A DNA stretch of 64,000 nucleotides from Portulaca oleracea (GCA_029582165.1 CM055876.1:16710501-16774500), one strand, 5' to 3'; shown: positions 1 through 10,871, counted from the stretch's first letter. Notes: generated from the letters alone by a model not told the origin. Made by a program: numbers and translations.

Positions 1-443
1 TCATGTTTAATTTGATTTGTATTTGTATTATTGAATGAATTGATTTACAAAGCACCCTAAGGGGTCTATTTATACTAATTGAAGGCCCCCTTAGGCATGT
101 ACAATCAATAAAATAGGGAGCATCTAGCTTACATCATCCTAAACAAGTATGACATCATAAAGATATAAATGTACATAAGCTAGATTAAAACTATGATAAC
201 TTGCTCGTTTCTTGTCCAAATTCCAAGATTCAAAAGCCATTTTAAAGCTCCATTGATGTAGGTCATTTGGTACTAGGATGACTTTCACAACATCTTCATG
301 GATCTTGAGTTATAGAGCAAATTACCGAACCACCCTTGATGAAGCTATTTAGACGTATGATAAGCATGAGTGATTGAAGCTCCTTTTGTATGAAATCAAG
401 CATTTGGCTCACATGATGTATATTTAGGACCAAAACTACGTCA
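1..443 (-). mobile_element. Degenerate LTR fragment, LTR-B-like, cut by the window edge
   Basis: Read on the minus strand this resembles the start of the LTR-B family seen at 12,773 and in the array. It opens with a decayed TGATGTATATTTGG-type terminus near 443, then a complementary arm ending in TACATCA at about 416. Further in are the phrases for 'all sites near AGAACCATAAAGCT', a TATA box (plus-strand complement near 64-75) and CCCCTTAGG. Many differences from the other copies suggest an old insertion. No internal region is visible on either side. Confidence 0.6.
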
Positions 444-679
444 ACTTTCCTGAACCTGGGACGATGATGGAGGTCATCCATCTAAAGATCAGAGTCCAGA
501 ACCAGCGGCAACAACGACCTCACCAACACCAACTCCAAGGCCATCATCAACAGCATCAAATACTGACATCCAGGAGTGTTTCATGATGGTCCAGTAGGTC
601 ATGAGGTCATCCAACAGCATCAACATCAACAACAGCAGCCAGCCAGTGAGGTTATTTCTCAATTCCAAATCTTTGGATT

Positions 680-890
680 GAGGTCCTCACCCATGTTGAA
701 GACTTCACTTTAGAGCTGTTGAGGACATTCCAGCTTAGTGAAGATATTTTGCCAGTTCTGAGGTCCTCTTTGAAGACATCACTTCTGGACTGTTGAGGAT
801 ATTCTAGTTCTATGAGGTGATCCTGCATTGAGGTCCCCTATGAAGAGTCACTTCCGAGCTGTTGTGGCCATTTCCAGCTTGTGAGGTGAT
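680..890 (+). repeat. Three diverged tandem copies of a 60-80 bp motif
   Basis: Copies start at about 680, 760 and 830, each opening GAGGTCC(T/C)C. Each continues with a GAAGA...TCACTT stretch, then G(A/G)(G/C)CTGTTG(A/T)GG, then ATTC(C/T)AG(C/T)T. Tandem motifs upstream of a TATA box are typical of U3 enhancer repeats in plant LTRs; the regulatory role is inferred. Confidence 0.55.
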
Positions 891-1067
891 ATAACCGTTT
901 GTAATAAAAACAACGCGTTTCTTAGACTTTATTTCATTTTTTTTTGATGTTATCCGGTTTGTAATGAGGCCTAATTAGCTTGCTAAGTTAATTAAGTAGC
1001 TTAACGCTTAATTAATGAGTTTCTTGAGCAAGGGGAAACCCTTAATCCTCTAGCTCAACCCTAGCTT

Positions 1068-1073
1068 TATATA
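1068..1073 (+). promoter_or_regulatory. Putative TATA box (TATATA) of the LTR-like region
   Basis: TATATA lies in AGCTTTATATAGC, downstream of the triplicated motif. The assignment rests on position only. Confidence 0.35.
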
Positions 1074-1584
1074 GCTTGTAATCGACAGCTTGAGCTCATC
1101 ATCTATCAGTGAATTTAATAGTATTTTGAGTGCCTTGATTGAGCGTCTTGTTTGTGAGTGACGTTAAACTCTCATTTTGGTTAATTCTACTACAGTAGCA
1201 AGGATTTGGCAATCCTTGTGGTGGGTGTAGAGCTTGATAATCTCGATGGTGGTGTGCCTGTATCCATTAAGGTAATCCAGTCCATTGCCCTTGAAGTTCT
1301 AGTTGTGGTGGGCCTGTACCAGCTCGAACCTCAAGTCTATCTTTATTTACTGTTTGATTGTAAGTTTGTTCATATTATCATCATTTCAACATCATCCATT
1401 TCATACATTTGTTCATTGGTGTTTGTGCTCTGTTTTGAGGAGGTTGTAGTTGATTTCTTATTGAGAGGTTATGTTTGGGTGTGTTTGTGCTTGAATCTCT
1501 GTTGTGAGGCCAGAATTGTGTTTTTGTGTGTTAATTGCGTGTACTGGAGGTCAATACTCTGATCTTAGCGACCTTACATACATC

Positions 1585-2009
1585 ACACGTGATATTAATC
1601 CTAGGATGATCAAGTTTATAATTCACTTGTCATCTTACATTATTTTAAAAATAAAAAACACACCAAAATTATAATTAAATAAATTACATCCAAAATCAAG
1701 ATTTAATAAATTGAACTTGGAATTCTTTGATTTGGATGTGTGGGATTCTTTGACTTGGCGTGTGATCCTTGGCCCAGTTAAGATGTTTGAACATCTTTTT
1801 GAAATAAGAGACACACCATATGAATGGGCCTTTGCAATTCCACTTTGTATCCTCCTTCTTTAATCCACCTTTTGTAAATGATCCGATTCTTCCTTGTTGG
1901 GCTTGTATTGGATGAAGTCCTTTGATGAAGGATCCTATATGTATGATGGATCTTCAATTGGGCCTTCTTGATTGGGCCCAAGGGAATAAGCGTGGGCTGA
2001 TTTCCATCA
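1585..2009 (-). mobile_element. 3' LTR remnant of element D
   Basis: It closely matches the first part (minus sense) of the 5' LTR at 5,330-5,767, including the terminal TGATGGAAATCAGCCCACGC. Homology stops at about 1,585, so roughly the last 1.1 kb of the LTR is missing. Confidence 0.85.
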
Positions 2010-2018
2010 TTCCCCCCC
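2010..2018 (-). other. Polypurine tract of element D
   Basis: The minus strand reads GGGGGGGAA immediately before the 3' LTR terminus TGATGG. This is the expected position for plus-strand DNA priming in an LTR element. Confidence 0.75.
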
Positions 2019-2324
2019 TAGTTGAAAGAAGTTTGTCCTCAAACATGAAGGTTCAAGTTCAAAGACTTCAACTAACCCAACTGCAATCTTCACGTGGATC
2101 AGGACCTCCACATGAACCATGGTTGAACCAAAGACTTCAACGTGAATCAGGGCCTTCATGTGAGCCGTGATCTCCTCAGTAGATGGTTTGGGCTACCCTC
2201 CATAATTCTCCATGAACCTTGGGTCCCTAAAGGTGAGACCAATGTTAGACAGATCTCCAACATTTTTCTCTGGTGACCAAGAATTTAGCTTTGAACTTGT
2301 TAGACTGAAAGAGATCTTCATACT

Positions 2325-4020
2325 CTACAAACGGAGTTGGCTTCCATTTTCTTCCATGAATCTAGGGTCACCGAACTTCTCACAGTAATAAGTTAAAGGA
2401 CGACCCTCTTGAGATGGAACTGATAGGTCAATTCCAATACTAACTCCAGAAGCATCACTCTCAACCTTGCACTTCTTATCAAAGTTGTGTAGGGTTAGGA
2501 CAGGTGTGGTGTTGAGTTTTCTTTTGCTGGTGTCGAACACTTGCTGGATTGTTGGAGTCCATGAAGACTCCTTAGACTTTAGTAACTCGGCTACAAGGGA
2601 TAGAATAGTGCTGAAATTCTTCATAAACCTCTTATAGAAAGAAGTCAAGCCGTGGGAGATTCGATCACCAATAATACTCGTTGGAGTAGACCCCTCCTTG
2701 CTAGCTTTGACATTTTCTCCATCAATCTGGATCTCTCAACCGAGAGTACATAGTCAAGAAGGACTATGTTGTTGATGAAGAAGTAACACTTGGATAGATT
2801 CACATGCATCTTTTCGTGAGCTAAGATCTCCAGAACAGATTGGAGTTGAAAAGTATGATCTTTCTCACTCTTGCTATTCACAAGTATGTCATCAAAGTAG
2901 ACAACAACACACTTGCTAATAAGGGGCTTCAAAACCTGATTCATCAATCTCATTAAAGCATAAAGCACATTAGTTAGTCGAATAGCCATGACTAACCATT
3001 CATAGAGATCTCCTTTAGTTTCGATAGCAGTGTCCCCTTCTTGAATCTAAATCTGATTGTACCCACTTTATAGATTAATCTTTAAAAGAACATTGGTACC
3101 ATAAGACTCATCTACTAGATATTCAATTCTAGGAAACCTGTACTTGATAGGACTCTTGCTGATGCACAGACTTTGGCTTCCTTCTTCCTTTGGGACCAAA
3201 AAGGCAGACTGTCGCATGAATTGCAGTTTTCAATGATTATACCCTTTGTTTGAAGATCATCATCTTGCCCTTGAGCCTCTTGAGTGTCACTAGGGTTCAT
3301 GCAGTATATGGATTCGTTATGCACAACAGGTTCAGGAGTGAGATCAATTTGGTGTTGAATCTTACGTTAGGGGGGGTAATTCTGGTGGGTGACGAGAGGG
3401 TGTGGGTTGCCGTTGGGTGGCTGTTTGTGGCTATGGCTCATGTTTAGGCTTGAGGGAATGATCTCCTTATGCTCACTAAACTCAGGACGTTCAGTGGTCA
3501 TAGAAGTGATGAGACTTGGATCATTCTCCTTGGGTGGAGACTGTTGGGAGACTTTGAGTGGAGCTAGGGTTATCTTTTTGTGGTTGAGCCTGAAGGTGTA
3601 AGTATTGGCTCTTCCATCATGCATCACGCTCCTGTCAAATAGCCATGGTCTTCCCAGCAGAATATGACAAGCATCCATAGGCAAAATGTCACACCATAAA
3701 GATTCTTGAAAAGATTTGCCAATGGAAAAGCTTACTAAACATCTTTGAGTCACTTGTAGATCTTCACCCTGATTGAGCCACTGGATGGTGTATGGCTTTG
3801 GATGGGGACTCGTTTCCAGCTGAGGTTTATCCACCATAGTAGTTGATGCCACATTGGTGCTGCTTCCACCATCAATGATTAATGAACAGACTTTTCCTCG
3901 GATGGTACAACGAGACTGAAAGATAGCCTCTCGTTGTTGTTGATCTTCAGGAACGACCGAACTGCTGAGGATCCTCCTCATAAAGAGCAATTCGTGTTCC
4001 ATGGTAGGGGCTTGGAACAT
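2325..4020 (-). pseudogene. Element D protease-RT-RNase H pseudogene
   Basis: The protease part (4,020-3,367) keeps the active-site context CSLIIDGGSSTN with D at about residue 50 and the closing motif MDACHILLGRPWLFDRS. RT follows in shifted frames. At 3,324-3,115 are remnants of the fingers region that normally contains the NPKEAQ-like motif. The stretch at about 3,115-2,990 carries in-frame stops. At 2,989-2,645 the palm motif VVVYFDDILV is intact. The piece at 2,648-2,325 holds the RT connection and the beginning of RNase H (VESDASG). Gag, the rest of RNase H and integrase are absent. Frameshifts, stops and the missing genes make the copy non-functional. Confidence 0.85.
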
Positions 4021-4124
4021 CCAGAGTGATGTTAGGTAAGGAAGGGATAATGTGTTTGGGCTGTTTGTGGAGTTTAGGGTTGCAGGTTGGTACTGAAGGT
4101 TTGAAGGTTATGTGTTTGGTATTA

Positions 4125-4207
4125 CAGGTTTAAGCTTTGGACTTGCAGGTCAAGCTTTTAAACTTTCAGGTTAAGCTTTGGACTTGTAGGTTAAGCTATT
4201 GGAATCG
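4125..4207. repeat. Four tandem copies of a 20-21 bp motif
   Basis: Copies begin at 4,125, 4,146, 4,167 and 4,187 with the form (C/T)AGGTTAAGCTTTGGACTTG. They lie in the leader of element D, between primer site and protease. The surrounding 4,021-4,240 has no recognisable coding sequence; gag would be expected here and is missing. Confidence 0.7.
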
Positions 4208-4240
4208 AAGGTTACGTGTTTGGTTTACACAAAACACTAA

Positions 4241-4258
4241 CCTAGAGCTCTGATACCA
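4241..4258 (-). other. Primer binding site, element D (initiator Met tRNA)
   Basis: The minus strand reads TGGTATCAGAGCTCTAGG four bases after the 5' LTR terminus ATACATCA. This matches the classic plant iMet-tRNA primer site. Confidence 0.9.
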
Positions 4259-4262
4259 CTTT

Positions 4263-5767
4263 TGATGTATTACCGAATCAAGAAAGAACCTTAACCCAAT
4301 AACACATGAAACATCACGTGTAACCAAACAGAGAAATGGGATGGTTCATGAGATTAGGGTGGAAAAGAGGGGAGTAATTCTCGTGAAAAGGGATTTGTGG
4401 AGGTTATTTTGCCATGAGGGCTTTTGTAGTTTCAAGATTCAAGAGAGAGTGAATCTTGAACAGGAAAAAAGAGAAAGGATGAATGATTCTTGGATGGAAA
4501 TATGGAGGGGGTTGACGTGAATTTGGAGAGGGAGAGAGGAGGTTGGCGTGTGGTGTGGGAGAAAGGAGAGAGGGATGAAGTTTGTTGGAGGAGAGAGAAA
4601 GTTTGTTGGACAGTTGTTAAGGAGAGAGAAAAAGAGAGAACGTGATTTTGTGAGAGGAGGGAGTTGGACGTTTTGGGGGGTTGAAGGAGGTGAGAAGTAG
4701 CGTGTGGTTTGAAGGGGTAAGAGATAGGTTTGGGTTGTGACTTAACTGTATTGACAAAAAGCTCAGAATGTAATTACCTTAACTGTATTGACAGAAAGGT
4801 AAGAACGGATAGAACTAGGTTTCTAACTTGAATCCACAAGATAGACAACTTAGGGCTAACTTGATCTCGACCGCAACCTAGGATCAAGCTCTTCCTAACC
4901 ACTTGGGAGCCATGCCAAGATACAATAGAAGAAAAGGGTTGAGAGTTTATCCAAACACTCGGGGGAAAGCTAAAAACTTAATTGTATTCATAATTCAAAA
5001 GGTGTTGTTTACGTTGAGAGGCTTACAATCCTATTTATACTAAGAGAGTCCTTAAGGGACTAGAACTCCTACTTGGTGTGCAAGCCAAGCTTCCCTAACA
5101 TTAGGAGAACCTTAGGAGACTCTAACTTGGCGTGTAATCTAAGTAGAACTCCTCTAACTAGACGCCTAACACTCTTGCTCTCCCTTGGATTAGGAATCCT
5201 TATCCTAGGGGGGAGTTTGTTGCAACTAACCTTATCCTAGTTGGTTTGGCTTTCCTAATCCAATATGGATTAGTTACAAAATAGCCAACTATATCCAGAA
5301 AATAGAAAAGTGACGCCTAATCTAACTAATATTACACGTGATATTAATCTTAGGATGATCAAGTTTATAATTCACTTGTCATCTTACATTATTCTAAAAA
5401 TAAAAAACACGCCAAAACTATTAAAAACTATAACTAAATAAATTACATCCAAAATCAAGATTTAATAAATTGAACATGGAATACTTTGATTTGTACGTAT
5501 GGAATTCTTTGACTTGGCGTGTGATCCTTGGCCCAGTTAAGATGTTTGAACATCTTCTTGAAATAAGAGACACACCATATGAATGGGCCTTTGCAATTCC
5601 ACTTTGTATCCTCCTTCTTTAATCCACCTTTTGTAAATGATCCGATTCTTCCTTGTTGGGCTTGTATTGGATGAAGTCCTTTGAGGAAGGATCCTATATG
5701 TATGATGGATCTTCAATTGGGCCTTCTTGATTGGGCCCAGGTGAATACGCGTGGGCTGATTTCCATC
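4263..5767 (-). mobile_element. 5' LTR of element D (1,505 bp)
   Basis: Minus-strand termini are TGATGGAAATC and TAATACATCA. The downstream half (plus 4,370-4,740) is strongly purine-rich (GGAGAGAG-type runs) on the plus strand. A TATA-like stretch (minus TATAAATAG, plus near 5,033-5,041) marks the probable promoter. The LTR is complete, unlike its partner at 1,585-2,009. Confidence 0.85.
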
Positions 5768-6343
5768 AGTGATATGAATTACAAGAGGCCTAAGGGGATA
5801 TTTATAGTAATCCTAAGCCCCCTTGGACGTGTACTAATCAAGAAGTTAGGCCCTTGAGGCTTACATCATGCTCTACATTTATTACATCATAAAAACATAA
5901 AGGACTTTCTAAAATACAACTCTAGAAAGAACTAGCTATATGTCCTTCAATACTTGTCCGTTTTCTTAGATTCAAAAACCATTGGAAAGCTCTTCCAATG
6001 TACTCCAATCTGTCTTCGGATGACTTCCTCAATACACGTATGAATCTAGAGTTATAGAGCAAAATATCAAACTGCACTTGAGAAGGTCCTCTACTGCCGT
6101 GAGTGATAATTACTCAGTAAAGGACTTTTATCTCCAAGAGTGATTTAAGCTCGTCAATGTCCTCATATATATATAAGAGTAACTTTTTGTAAGCTAGAAT
6201 ACCATCAAGGTCCTTCACGCTTTCTACCTTGAGCTTAATAAACCATCATAGTTAAGGTTGCCTTAGATGTCATTTGTAGCTTCAAGCTGGATTAAGGTCC
6301 TCTTAGCTAATCTTGATGTATATAGTTGGGCGATTATACATCA
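5768..6343 (-). mobile_element. Minus-strand LTR-A fragment inserted in H integrase
   Basis: From 6,343 leftward the minus strand starts TGATGTATAATCGCCC and follows the LTR-A sequence of the right-hand array for 576 bp, past its TATA box, to GTAATTCATATCAC. Element D then interrupts it; the rest of this LTR must lie outside the window. Its 5' terminus abuts the H integrase coding sequence, and the flanking GTTTG (6,344-6,348) is the candidate target duplication, whose partner is not in the window. Confidence 0.85.
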
Positions 6344-7048
6344 GTTTGTCCATTCGTTTGTGGATGACATGCGGTGCTAAACTTCAATTTTGTACCAAGC
6401 TTCTTCCACAATGTTAGCCAAAAATGACTAAGGAACTTTGAATCTCTATCATTCACCATGGTCTTTGGAATACCATGTAACTTCACTATTTCTTCAAAGT
6501 ATAGATTTGCAACTTTAGTAGCATCATAGGTAGTATGGCATGGAATAAAGTGTGCCATCTTTGAAAACCTATCAACGACAACCATTATTGAATCCTTTCC
6601 TCTTTGAGTTCTTGGTAGACCCACAATGAAGTCTAAACTCACATCCTCCCATGAACTACGGGGAATAGGCAAAGGAGTATACAAGCCTTGTGGTAAGGTA
6701 TGAGCTTTTGAGATATTGCAAGTATTACACCTCTGGATCATATGCTCAACATCTTTGATCATGTTAGGCCAAAAGTAATGCTCTTTCATCATCAAATAAG
6801 TTTTCTCAATACCAAAATGACCCGCCAATGATCCTCCATGGACTTCCATAATCAACAATTCATGAATGCTACTCTTTGGAATGCATAGTTGATTTCCCTT
6901 GAAAACAAATCCATGCTCAATATGATAGAGTTGGTGGGGATGCTTCTTGCAAAGCTCATAAACCTCCTTGAAATCTTCATCATTCTCATATGACCCTTTA
7001 ATATGTTTAAAACCAAGAACTCTTGAATCAAGAACATGAGTGAGTAAG
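6344..7048 (-). pseudogene. Element H integrase, 5' part
   Basis: This encodes the N-terminal zinc-binding and catalytic core of a Ty3/gypsy integrase. In the frame starting at 6,858 the HHCC motif has H7, H14, C44 and C47. The core has D76 (LDFIVGLP) and D137 (VNDRDSKF). The catalytic Glu should follow HPQTNGQT, but the coding sequence ends there because LTR-A is inserted at 6,343. The upstream segment (7,037-6,852) is the same integrase in another frame, so a frameshift lies near the junction. The gene is interrupted on the other side by N1. It is not functional. Confidence 0.9.
7044..7048. repeat. Left target-site duplication of N1 (GTAAG)
   Basis: GTAAG precedes the N1 LTR terminus; the right-hand partner is GTATG at 11,917-11,921, a 4/5 match consistent with an aged duplication. 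Confidence 0.6.
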
Positions 7049-7401
7049 TGATGTATATTTGATAGCCATATATAACAAGGTCATCAAGGAAGAATCAAAT
7101 ATACATCATGACAGCCAAATACTTGATTACAAGGAAAAGGGGATCCATTCACTCATGTCTCTTACACAAACGAATGGCTTCAACAAGGGCAGCTTGGTAA
7201 ATTGCTCCATATCTCAAGAACCATAAAGCTTTCCAATGGTTTTTGAATCTTGGAATTTGGAGAAGAAACGAGCAAGTTATTCAAGTTTTAATCTAACTTA
7301 GTTCATTTTGACTCTTTATGATGTCATACTTGTAATAGATGATGTAAGCTAGAAATCCTTTGTTTCTTGATGTAAGGCACGCCTAGGAGGTTCTATTCTA
7401 C

Positions 7402-7409
7402 TATAAATA
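7402..7409 (+). promoter_or_regulatory. TATA box of N1 5' LTR
   Basis: TATAAATA sits in ACTATAAATAGACCCCTTGG, a context shared with all related LTRs in the window. The transcription start is expected about 25-35 bases downstream. Confidence 0.65.
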
Positions 7410-7744
7410 GACCCCTTGGGAGGCCCTTTTAATCATTCATTCAATATATCAAATACAAAATCAAACACACATGGTGTTGTTTTCTCTCTAGCTTTTGTGC
7501 TAGTTTTCGATTCTCTTGAGGGAGTTTCGTCTGTCTCTACTTCTAGCCTTGGGTTGGCATCCCTTGGTGGTGAAAGGTAGAATTGGAGAAGTCTTTGGAG
7601 TGGTGTGCCTATATCTCCAACGAAGTCTTCAAAGCCATTATCATTCATATCAATCGTGAGTTTCAACCTTTGATTCATTGATCTTGTTTTTGTTTCTACA
7701 TTGTTTCAATTTCAAGATTTATTCGAATATCATTCTAAACATCC

Positions 7745-7885
7745 AAGAAACTTACATTCCATTCATTCACACACTTCATTCCATTCATTCCATTCGTCCA
7801 TTACATTCGTTTAATAATCCATTTATTCATTTCCATTCATATTCATTCACCCATCCCATTCGTCCATTCATCCATTCGTCCACCT
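7745..7885 (+). repeat. CATTC-rich degenerate microsatellite in N1 LTR
   Basis: Repeated CATTCATTC, CCATTC and ATTCGTCC units lie in the transcribed part of the LTR. The same tract recurs at about 11,632-11,760 (N1 3' LTR) and at 13,497-13,600 and 17,980-18,060 (N2 LTRs). Confidence 0.7.
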
Positions 7886-8042
7886 TGATAAAGATTTCCA
7901 TTGATCTTTTTCGTTTTCAATCTTATTTCATTCATTTTGGTTGATCTTTAAGAACTTTGAGAAGCAAGAATCTTATCTTTGTTTTTAAAGATCCTGTTTC
8001 CAAGTATATTGAGATTCCATCGATCCAATTATACATCAAAAT

Positions 8043-8054
8043 TGGTATCAAAGC
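8043..8054 (+). other. Primer binding site of N1 (initiator Met tRNA)
   Basis: TGGTATCAAAGC lies four bases after the LTR end, one mismatch from the usual TGGTATCAGAGC. The leader 8,055-8,295 has no coding match. Confidence 0.85.
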
Positions 8055-8295
8055 TTAGGAGTTTGATTTTCTTAGTTCTTGCACCATGTTTTTACCATCT
8101 TTCCATCACAAATCCATCCCCTATCATCCCTCCATTACACGTCCACCAAGAACACCACAAAGAACCCCGAAACCAAACACAATCAAACCTAAACACATAC
8201 CCCCTCTTGTCCCTACGTGCTAACCCAAAACCATGAGTTTCTTATGATCTTTTTGTATCAAGATTCATATTTTATGGCTTGCAAAAAGATCTAGC

Positions 8296-8961
8296 ATGAA
8301 TTCACAACGTGATTTACAAGTTTTGGAGCAACAAATTCATGATCTCACCACACAAATGGAAGAACGTAGGATCCTTCAAAAGGGATCAAGAAGCACAAAT
8401 TCACGTGAGATACATCCTTATGAGGTCGAATATGAAGCACCTTATGAATGGAGTAAACATTCCAGCAAGAAGAATGGAAATAAAGTTCAAGAAGAGTTCT
8501 TGCCAATCAATTACAAAGGAGACTACATCAACAAACTTGAAAGAATGGAGCAAGGGAGCAAGAACGTGGTTGAATATACAATAGAATTCAGGCGGCAACT
8601 ATGGACATATGGTCTTAAGGAGAATAATGCACGAGTTTTGGTATGTTACTCTCTTGGTCTTAATGATTACACTCGGCATGTTGTTGTATATCAATCTTAC
8701 ACAAACTTGGAGGAGTTAAGTTCTTTAGCCCTTTACGTTGAAATACAAGTAAAGAGTAAAGAACTTTGGGATAAAACCCATATACAACAAAGACCCCCAT
8801 TCCCCACAAAACAACCAAACACAAAAGCTCCACCAAATCAGCCCCCATCCCATCCTAAACCTCCAGTCCAAACGCCTCCAAAACAGCCCCTACAACCTAT
8901 TGCCCATCACTCCACAAAACAGCCCCTAAACCTCCCCACACCTACTATTCAAAGCTCCTGA
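8296..8961 (+). pseudogene. N1 gag-like gene
   Basis: It encodes a Gag-type protein collinear with the C-terminal half of the H Gag domain. Recognisable are the region around EEFLPINYKGDYINKLERM (aligned with the H segment before its LVQGSRSVEEY), EYTIEFRRQLW, and GLNDY...SLALYVEIQ, followed by a proline-rich tail. The upstream start used by N2 (ATGGCTTGCAAAAG) is present but shifted by an extra A, so the start taken here is the downstream ATG. The coding sequence ends at TGA near 8,961, before the zinc knuckle, which is still recognisable at about 9,008-9,049 but has lost its first Cys. Particle assembly is the family role; activity of this copy is doubtful. Confidence 0.8.
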
Positions 8962-9002
8962 AAATAGCCTATAAACCTTCCCACTCCCATTGTCCCAAGT
9001 AC

Positions 9003-10824
9003 ATTTCTATGTTGCAAAAGTTTTGATCATGTTGAAAGTGCATGTCCTAAGGAGAAAGAAGTATCTTTGGTTGATTGTCAAACATCATTAAGCATGCAAC
9101 CAGAAATTGAAAGTGTGGTATTTGATGTATTTGACGAGCATGAGGATGTTCATAAACTTGGCATGAATGACGCGGGCCTCATGAAGTACACGAGGAAGAA
9201 AAAGAGGAGGATATTGTATTAGAAAAGATGTATGTAGAAGAATTAAATGAAGAAGAGTTGCTTGTTATAAGTAGAGTCTTGAAAGACGCTAGGGTACCGC
9301 AAGATCAATAACAAAGAGAGCTTACTTCTTACTCTCATTATACCATCCAAGAAGATGTATGTTCATTGATCCAAGAAGGAGAAAGTAGTTCCATCTATAA
9401 GGACCATGGCAATGATATTGGCCTCGCTACAACAAGGGTCCAAACATTACAAATGGAGAGCTATTCACACGGTCATTCATTTCATGACAAGGACAACATT
9501 TTGATCCAAGAAGTTTACTAAGTCTTTGTTTTTACAAGATTTGCAAAAATTCATCATATTGTAATATTACTTCTATGGATTCTTGTTATACTTTGTTGGA
9601 AGAATCAAAGTTGTATGATAGGAGTATCATGCTCCAAGAGGCGTCCTTATTACCACCTTGTGTCTCACGACTCAAGGAGGATCAAAATACTCTTATGGCA
9701 CTTATGGAGAATAAGTATCATGAATTTGAAGAACCAAGGAGTCTCATTCTTACACCAATGGAGGTTGGAAACCTAGAGCCTCTAAAGGATCAATGTCCTT
9801 TACCATCACTTGTTCTCATTTGTGAATATTTGGATGAAGACAAGCACCATCGACAAGTGACCACTCTTTCTTATCTTTTTGGAAACGTTTCTCTCCTATG
9901 AGTATCATCATACAAAGTAGAAGTAGAAAGGAGTATGTAAATCCTTTGGAGTTAGCCTTATCGAAGCATGAGAAGCCACATGAAAAATTGGAGAAATGTC
10001 CTTACCTCTCGTCCAAGAATATGCTATCTCAACATATCTCATCAAATGGAGTAATTCAAGTGGAAAAAAGGAAGAAAGGAAATATTCAAGAAGGGTCCAT
10101 ACTTGCATCTATACTTGAGGTACTATGTCTCTTAAAGGATGCTAAAGATCATCAAATTCATTTATTTCCTATTCTTGCATCATATTTGTTCTTTACAAAT
10201 GGAGTTGAGAAAGGTGAAGTCCTATCTCAAGGAAGTTGTCCCATGGATTATTTTGGTTGAATACTAAGTGGAGAAAAGAATAAGCTTCACGCTTATGGCT
10301 TAGCACTCACACTTGTTGTTATCATGAGGATATTTGAGCAAAAGGATTATTATCTTGGAGGATTCATGCTTAAGCTTCGTGATTCTTACAAAGTATTGGA
10401 GTATGCTTCATATAAGGAGGTCAAGCCATCATTATGCTTTGAGATGAAGTACTTGATTCGTTCATCAAAATCAAGTCACTTGGAGGAAGCAAGTCCTTTG
10501 ACTAAAGGAAGTTTTCTAAAGAGGAGATACATATTTGATTCAAGAGTACTTAGGCTTGAATATATCAAGAAGTTATATGAGAGTTCTACATTCACCATGA
10601 ATAAACGAGATTTGAAGCACCATGATGTCATTGGATTATTCATGAGAAAACATGGAAGAAAGTGGAAGTTCATCAAAGGGATCTATGATGATTTCAAAGC
10701 ATTTAAAAAGAGAGTTTGTAATCTCTTCAAGGAATGGAAGAGGAAGAAACAAGTGGATGTGAACAATAATTTTGGAAAGATCTCTTATAAGAAGAAGGAT
10801 GAGCTTCGAAGAAGTGCGATGTAA
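9003..10824 (+). pseudogene. N1 protease/RT/integrase relics, multiply broken
   Basis: This segment aligns along its length with the N2 relic pol frame and is broken into pieces (for example 9,575-9,901, 9,898-10,260 and 10,324-10,824). The first carries MDSCYTLLEESKLYDRS, a decayed version of the end of gypsy protease (compare MDACHILLGRPWLFDRY in H). A block of about 220 bp present in N2 around 15,640-15,850, including the YLDN relic of the RT palm, is missing near 9,912. The last piece contains RRYIFDSRVLRLEYIK, equivalent to the RNase H/integrase boundary, and then the 3' internal region. The integrase zinc motif kept in N2 (about 16,540-16,775) is deleted here. Confidence 0.75.
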
Positions 10825-10871
10825 TGGTTTAGAAGAAGTTTTGTCTAAGTTTGAGGACAAACTTTTCCAAC

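Larger units (their letters stand above)
444..1584 (+). mobile_element. Unassigned LTR-like region
   Basis: No coding sequence is recognised; the open frame at 1,206-1,562 resembles no known protein. The region has LTR-like architecture on the plus strand: upstream triplicated motifs (680-890), a TATATA box at 1,068-1,073, a T-rich leader, and a right edge at about 1,584 that abuts the truncated LTR of element D. No primer site or internal region is attached, so this could be an LTR fragment or a solo LTR of a family not otherwise present here. The left boundary is uncertain. Confidence 0.35.
1585..5767 (-). mobile_element. Element D: truncated Ty3/gypsy retrotransposon
   Basis: Minus-strand order is 5' LTR (5,767-4,263), initiator-Met primer site (4,258-4,241), protease, RT and RNase H remnants (4,020-2,325), polypurine tract (2,018-2,010), then a 3' LTR remnant (2,009-1,585). 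The LTR begins TGATGGAAATC and ends TAATACATCA. No gag lies between primer site and protease, and no integrase lies after RNase H, so the copy is internally deleted. The 3' LTR lacks its distal part, lost where the unassigned region at 444-1,584 abuts it. D sits inside the minus-strand LTR-A fragment at 5,768-6,343. Confidence 0.85.
7049..8038 (+). mobile_element. 5' LTR of N1 (990 bp)
   Basis: Termini are TGATGTATATTTGAT and AATTATACATCA. The first 15 bases recur as an inverted copy (ATCAAATATACATCA) about 45 bases downstream. Relative to the 3' LTR it lacks about 46 bp near 7,230, where the two boundaries share AAGCTTT. The downstream part holds CATTC-rich microsatellite sequence. The open frames here are not genes. 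Confidence 0.9.

Noticed and set aside
1206..1562. 118-codon open frame in the left region
   Set aside because: No recognisable domain, and composition is like LTR leader sequence; no support as a gene.
7678..7944. Open frames rich in Ile, His, Ser and Phe in N1 and N2 LTRs
   Set aside because: They come from the CATTC microsatellite and sit in the LTR, ahead of the primer site.
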